From NCBI GenBank assembly GCA_902806595.1, contig CADCXC010000018.1:310001-374000 (forward strand): a stretch of 64,000 nucleotides of DNA, given 5' to 3'. Numbering within the stretch: position 1 is the stretch's first letter; the number at the start of each line of letters is the position of its first letter. This stretch comes from Pyrenopolyporus hunteri. Lineage: Eukaryota > Ascomycota > Sordariomycetes > Xylariales > Hypoxylaceae. Both the position numbers and the translations under genes were made by a program. Below the pieces are notes generated by a model that saw only the letters and a program-made list of their open reading frames with translations, did not search any database and was not told the origin of the DNA. Shown piece after piece: positions 59,472-64,000 of the stretch.

Positions 59472-60904
59472 ATGACAAGCGATGTAGACATCTCGAGGCG
59501 TCCGAGTCTCGAGCCGTTATGGACCAACTACCGTAACGTCGGCGGTCCGCCTAAGACCATCCACCGGCCGATTCCTATCAATGCGAAGTTGTCACCGTCC
59601 CCTCTATCCCCTAAGAGCCTTCCAAGCCCCAGCCCAATCCACCCAGCCTCTTACGATGGGTCGATGAGGAGGCAAGACCGAGCCCTGGTCAACAGCCTCG
59701 ACCAGAGAACAAAACTCCTGGTGAACTCAGCGTCCCTGACTCCAATCGAGGAGTACTCCCCGTCGCCTCTAGTTGCTAGGCTCGAAAGGATCAGCATCCT
59801 GCCCCCGATGACGCTAGCAAACGGCCTACCAGCGCCAGTCACACCGGACCCTTCCCCCCGGCCGGAAAACCGGGTCCTCAGGAGAACAGAGTCGATCGAT
59901 CTCCGCGACGGCTTCCCGGTCCGCCAGCCCCAAAGCCCCAGGTTCTACTACACCGCGAACCGGCCCGCGTCGCCCGTCTCCCCGCGCCGAAACCCGGCGG
60001 CCCTGGAAGTCCAGGCCCAACTCCGCACGTGGGGGCACGTGTACTTCGGAGACGCGCGCACGGCTGATGCCTTCATCATCGCTAGATCTCTGCGGCGCAG
60101 TAACCGGGGCCAGTCCCCGACAACAACAACAACAACAACAACAGCACCGACGACAACAGAGACCTCGGCGGCACCGGACCCCGCGCGTCCGCTTGCAAGC
60201 GGTAACCGGCTCACGGTGCGCGCCATCGTGCGGCCCAGGGACCTCGACCGGCCGGCGTTCCTGATCCAGCGCAACTTGGACGTCGATTCGCTGCGCGCCA
60301 CGGTCCCCGACCCGCCCGGATACGCGCAGAGAAAGCAGGCGTACGCTGCTGGTGGTGGTAGTGGTGGCGTAGACGAGGGCCAGGGGCAGCGGCCGAAGAG
60401 TCTCGCTCCGAACGCGCCGGCGCAAGCGCAGCCGCGGCCGAGGCGCGCGAGCACGGCGCGCTCGGGCACGCTTTTGTGCGCTGGGCCGAATGGTTTGGAC
60501 CTGGAGAGTTTGATACGCGATGCGAAGGCTGTGCCGATTCGTGAGTGGCTATTTTCTTCTTCTCCCCTTTCCCCTGCCCACAGGGCAAGTTTTCTCTTTT
60601 CTTTTCCCCTCTTTCCCCTTTTCCCAACCTTTCCCCCCTAAACTTCTTAGGAATACGCCAGACTACCTAGGACCTTGTCAACACCACGCTAACACATTCC
60701 CCAGACCTCCGGTACGCGCGCGCGTTCCTGCCCGTGATAGCCGCGCTCCTGGGGTCGGGCCACGTGCGCGAGGGCGACGTGGTGTACCTGCCGGTGCCGC
60801 ACGCGGAGGCGTGGCGGCAGACGGCGCGCTACGTGTACACGGGCCAGGGCGAGCTGACGGACGCGGTGAGGGAGAATATCGTGTACTTGGCCGGGAAGGT
60901 GTGA
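59472..60904 (+). CDS. Conserved fungal protein with BTB-like tail
   Basis: Two exons: 59472-60540 and 60705-60904, giving 422 residues. The first 190 residues are Pro/Ser-rich and look disordered. The region around VQAQLRTWGHVYFGDARTAD begins the ordered part. A poly-Thr run, encoded by ACA/ACAAC repeats at about 60120-60143, interrupts it, and another low-complexity stretch follows (about 300-350). The C-terminus (RYARAFLPVIAALLGSGHV, LPVPHAEAWRQTARYVYTGQ, TDAVRENIVYLAGKV) resembles the second half of a BTB/POZ-like fold seen in many fungal proteins of unknown function. The 164 nt intron has a GCTAAC branch site and a CCAG acceptor. No catalytic motif. The start at MTSDVDISRR is the first Met in the frame. 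Confidence 0.75.
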
Positions 60905-62517
60905 GTGCTCCTACAGACGTATCTACCTAGGTGTGATAGTAAAGAGGAGAGGGAGGATAGGGTTGGTGGGTATAGGTACCTATATGTAAGGTACTTGGGT
61001 ATGTATGTACGAGGAAAGATAGGGGTAGATGGACGGGTATGCGGATCGGTACATAAGATGGAAATAGGAACGGAAAGGGAACGGGAATGAGATATAGGAA
61101 ATATGTAATGAGGATACGAAGCGGACATGACGACTGGAGTACGAGGGTATGGTTTATCCCTGATATCTATCTGCCTTTCCTAGCGGACGATTATTTCTTA
61201 ATGTCTAATTCTTAAGTAGGCAGACAGCTGCGATTACCGATTCCTACTAGATACCTACCTACCTAGAAAACTGTTAACACCATATTACTTCTATGGATGT
61301 GAGGACACACTGCAATTGTTACTTGTATTTACCACTAAATTAAATAGCTGGGATGTCCTTGGCGCTCCTGAACTCCCGGGAATTATCTCGTGACGCACTC
61401 CCTGTAGCTTGGGTGGATTTCGGTTGCTACTGTAATATTGAAGCGACTGTATCGACAGGAAGATGTCGCGGTGCTCCCACCAAGAGGATGTTAGGAGAAT
61501 GAATTGGTCCTTAGGGCACTGCTCTACACCATTGCGAAACCTGGGGGTTGGCGATGACTGTTCTTGGGTATGACAGCACGCCTTGAGGAATGAGTACTTT
61601 AGAAAAATACGGCATACCCTGTAGTACAGGCCTCATTTACTCATGTTCATGAGTAATGTCATCCTGGATATGACACACGGTCCTGTTCTGTTGTATTAGG
61701 ACCGCAGCGATACGGTGGCATTAGTCAGGGTCAACATCACCAATCTTCACACGTAAGAACCTAGATCGGCCAAGCCAATCATTATTTTAGCAAATAGAGC
61801 ACTTCCATTGGAGGAATGAAACTACCTAATTGTCTAGGTATATAATTCCATGTTTTTGTCTTTTTTCGGTTTTCATATTGGCACAACCCTGATACCGAGG
61901 CCACGGTGTCCTAGGGGATCTAGCAGTTTAGATCTGAGTGCCCATGTCTGCACAGTGCAACAGCAGGTCTGTTGGTCGGCGACCTCTCTAGAAGGATGCG
62001 CAGGACAAGGGGTGAGCACCTTGTCGGACCGTGGTGTCGAGGTTTTTTTTTCTTTTTCTTTTTTTTTTTTTGGGGTTTCTTTTTTCCTTGCATGCGAGTG
62101 TGTTGAAAATTATTAGAAGGGCGTCGGTCTTATTGGAGTTGAGAGTTGAAAGTCGGAGGTTCAAGGGCCGTTCATCTGCGCGTATGCCCTTCTCCCTTGT
62201 ATCTTGCCTCTTGCTTCTTGCCTTATGTCTTGTCTTGCCTGGCGAGCAGTCGACCGTTTGTCCATGTTAGGGCCGATGACAAGAAGCATGCTCCGTGGTG
62301 CCGAACGAAAAGAAAAGAAAAGAAAAGAAAAAGAAAAGAAACGAAACGAAAACCGAAAACCGAAAAGAAAGAACCGCAACGGGAAACAAGCCCGCAACCA
62401 TTTCTCAAGTCCACTACGACGCACACCCAATCCCATGCCCTGGTGCCGCCTCCTATCATCTCCCTCTTCTGTGCATGGGCCACCCTATGTAGGGTAGGGT
62501 ATGGTAGTTTGGGGCTC
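60905..62517. other. Convergent intergenic region
   Basis: About 1.6 kb. It contains CTACCTAGGTGTG at about 60927, GATACCTACCTACCTAG near 61249-61265, a long T-rich tract at 62041-62090, and an AAAAGAAAAG repeat near 62308-62350 on the plus strand. The open frames 62146-62778, 62204-62497 and the reverse ones 62161-62591 come from this low-complexity DNA. No gene. Confidence 0.45.
62308..62370. repeat. AAAAG microsatellite tract
   Basis: GAAAAGAAAAGAAAAG-type repeats followed by ACGAAACGAAAACCGAAAAC. They open spurious reading frames on both strands and are expected to vary in length. Confidence 0.85.
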
Positions 62518-63339
62518 TTAACGGTATCCCGTGGCCCTGTCCAACTCCCTAGCCCTTTGCTGCCAGCGCCTTCGGAGATTCTCGAGCTCAAGTCTCTCTT
62601 CCAGGGCGTCGCGTTCGAGGCGGTCCCGAACTTCGAAACGGGGATCTACGGGATGCGTGTTATGGCGGGGATTGATGTTGATGTTCAACCTGTTGGCCCT
62701 GGAGCCGTCGTCGTTAGCGTAATGAACCGACTTCTCGACCTTCGGCTTCCGCTCGCTACCGGACTGAGGTGTTGCTGAAGGCTTGCGAAGGATACCGGGA
62801 CGAGTCGGTTCACTGACGGGCGTTGTGGGGCGAGTCGGTTCGCTGGTGGGCGTCGTGGGGCGAGTCGTTTGGCGGGTGGGTGTGCTGGGATGAGTCGCTT
62901 CACCTCGCGCCACGTTAACACGGTGCTGCTGCCACTGCTGGCGGTGCCGCTGTGCGGCGCGGTTACGTGACCAGAATCCCTAGTACTTGTCGACGTAGTG
63001 TAGAACGAGGAGGGGGAAGGTGCAGATGCCGACGACCATGTTGCCGACACCCAAGGCGAAAAGGCGTAGGCCCTTGAGGAAGCACCGGTGCGCCAGGGTC
63101 TCATCCTCGCTGAAGACGGAAGTCAGGACTATGATGAAAGCTGCGGCGACGCAGGCGATGGTGAAGGCGACGACGCTGGGGCTAGCGCCGCCGTCGGCAT
63201 CCATAACCTGGGTTGGGGCCAGGGTTGCGGCTGCAATCGGCTCGACTACGTGGTTGACCACGTAAGTGATGGCATCCCGGATCGGACCAGGGGTCTGCAC
63301 GGCCTTCCCAGAGGCGTGATCCATTGTGTAGGTGGCCAT
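62518..63339 (-). CDS. Small membrane protein gene split by one in-frame TAG
   Basis: The frame from ATG at 63339 encodes 119 residues to a TAG at 62982-62980, and then continues open in the same frame for another 153 codons to a stop at 62518. The first part (MATYTMDHASGKAVQTPGPI) has two or three hydrophobic segments (SVVAFTIACVAAAFIIVLTS and LRLFALGVGNMVVGICTFPL). After the TAG the frame reads GFWSRNRAAQRHRQQW, then PTRPTTPTSEPTRPTTPVSE repeats, then GILRKPSATPQ and an ERLELENLRRRWQQ helix. Either the mature protein is 119 residues and the rest is 3' sequence, or the TAG is a nonsense change (perhaps of TGG Trp), a read-through site or a sequence error, or a 45 nt intron (GTCGAC...CACAG) removes it. 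No family recognised. Confidence 0.6.
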
Positions 63340-64000
63340 CTAATAAAGTGCGGTTATCAACGTTAGCTTTTGTTACGATGGTGCTTTATGTTGTTTAGCA
63401 TTCGCATGCCGGTTGGGGAGAGAATACTCACGATAGATTAACGCAGACAGTGACGTGCTAGAGTGGCGTAGACAAAGGCTTGATGCTTGTAGGGAAGCGT
63501 AGTGCTATCGCCGAGTAATGGATGGGTAATGGATGACGAAAGTCAAATGTAGTGTTGGTTGGGTAAAATGAGATGCGTCTCAATCGGTGGTGATTAAAAG
63601 GCGGTAGAGCCGGAACCGAGATGCAGGTGGGATTGAAGACGGTCTGGAGGTGCAGTTGAAGAGATTTACCTGCCGCCGGAAGTTAGTTGGGGTTGGGAAG
63701 GAATGGGTACAGCACAGGCACTCAGTGCGAAAATAAAAGGGAACGACGACGAGAATAGAAAAGAAAGGAAAGAAACTAACGCGAGTGATGCGTGTCGGTT
63801 AGTCCGTGACCGGTTCGGAAGAGAAGGGGACGCGTCGCGTTGTCGAGTTCCGTTGCGGGGTGTGTAGAGGTTAGGTGTAGAGGTGTAGAGTTGTAGAGGT
63901 GTAGAGGTTAGGCGGTTTGTAGTTGTAAAGAAGTGGGAGGAGACGAGATTGGAGTGAAGAGAAGAAAGCCGAGTTAAATACTCTGCGTTTAATGCTATTC
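63340..64000. promoter_or_regulatory. Upstream region of the TAG-split gene
   Basis: It probably holds the promoter and leader of the reverse gene that starts at 63339. GTAGAGGTTAGGTGTAGAGG repeats lie near 63863-63913. No other gene is visible; the window ends inside this region. Confidence 0.5.

Noticed and set aside
62031..62270. Hydrophobic Phe/Leu-rich frames near the T tract
   Set aside because: They are produced by the poly-T run and low-complexity DNA, not by a membrane protein gene.

Overview
The window is nuclear DNA of a filamentous ascomycete (Pezizomycotina, most likely Sordariomycetes). The signs are short GT-AG introns of about 50-130 nt with CTAAC/CTGAC branch sites, GC-rich coding regions, AT-rich repeats mutated in the manner of repeat-induced point mutation (RIP), and Pezizomycotina-type genes: a class II DAHP synthase, a DUF3844 membrane protein and a PAS-rich hybrid histidine kinase. 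I rebuilt exon-intron structures by hand from reading frame, splice sites and protein continuity. Species is not determinable from the sequence alone.

Layout. 1-1735 is an AT-rich mutated repeat block with an unmutated foldback element inserted in it (366-1113). 2651-8748 holds three metabolic genes: an FAD monooxygenase, an MFS transporter and a cytochrome P450, possibly a small catabolic or secondary-metabolite cluster. 10216-16929 is a compact housekeeping block: a mitochondrial-type protein of unknown function, a DUF3844 ER/vacuolar membrane protein, the splicing factor Ntr2, and SmG facing Ntr2 across a 362 bp divergent promoter. 16930-29760 is gene-poor and accessory-like: one intron-containing tRNA-Met, a seven-helix rhodopsin-type membrane protein, a glutathione transferase, a second foldback element, and a nucleotidyltransferase-like gene broken by frameshifts. 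29761-32804 carries HYPK (a UBA protein of the NatA/ribosome system) and the class II DAHP synthase. 34376-38873 is a large hybrid histidine kinase. 42058-43339 is the DNA-protein-crosslink protease Wss1, and 46103-49731 is a Kin4/Ppk1-type kinase. A 7 kb gene-free stretch follows. Then come GWT1 (GPI-anchor inositol acyltransferase), a fungal protein with a BTB-like tail, and a membrane protein whose reading frame is split by a single in-frame TAG.

The core genes share no single pathway, although splicing (Ntr2, SmG) and stress, cell-cycle and genome maintenance (Kin4, histidine kinase, Wss1) recur. The most unusual signals are the mutation footprint at 1-1735, where surviving G and C are almost all in CpG, the two long foldback elements, the in-frame TAG at 62980-62982, and the frameshifted nucleotidyltransferase. 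I found no clearly new multi-gene system, CRISPR array, rRNA or autonomous transposon.
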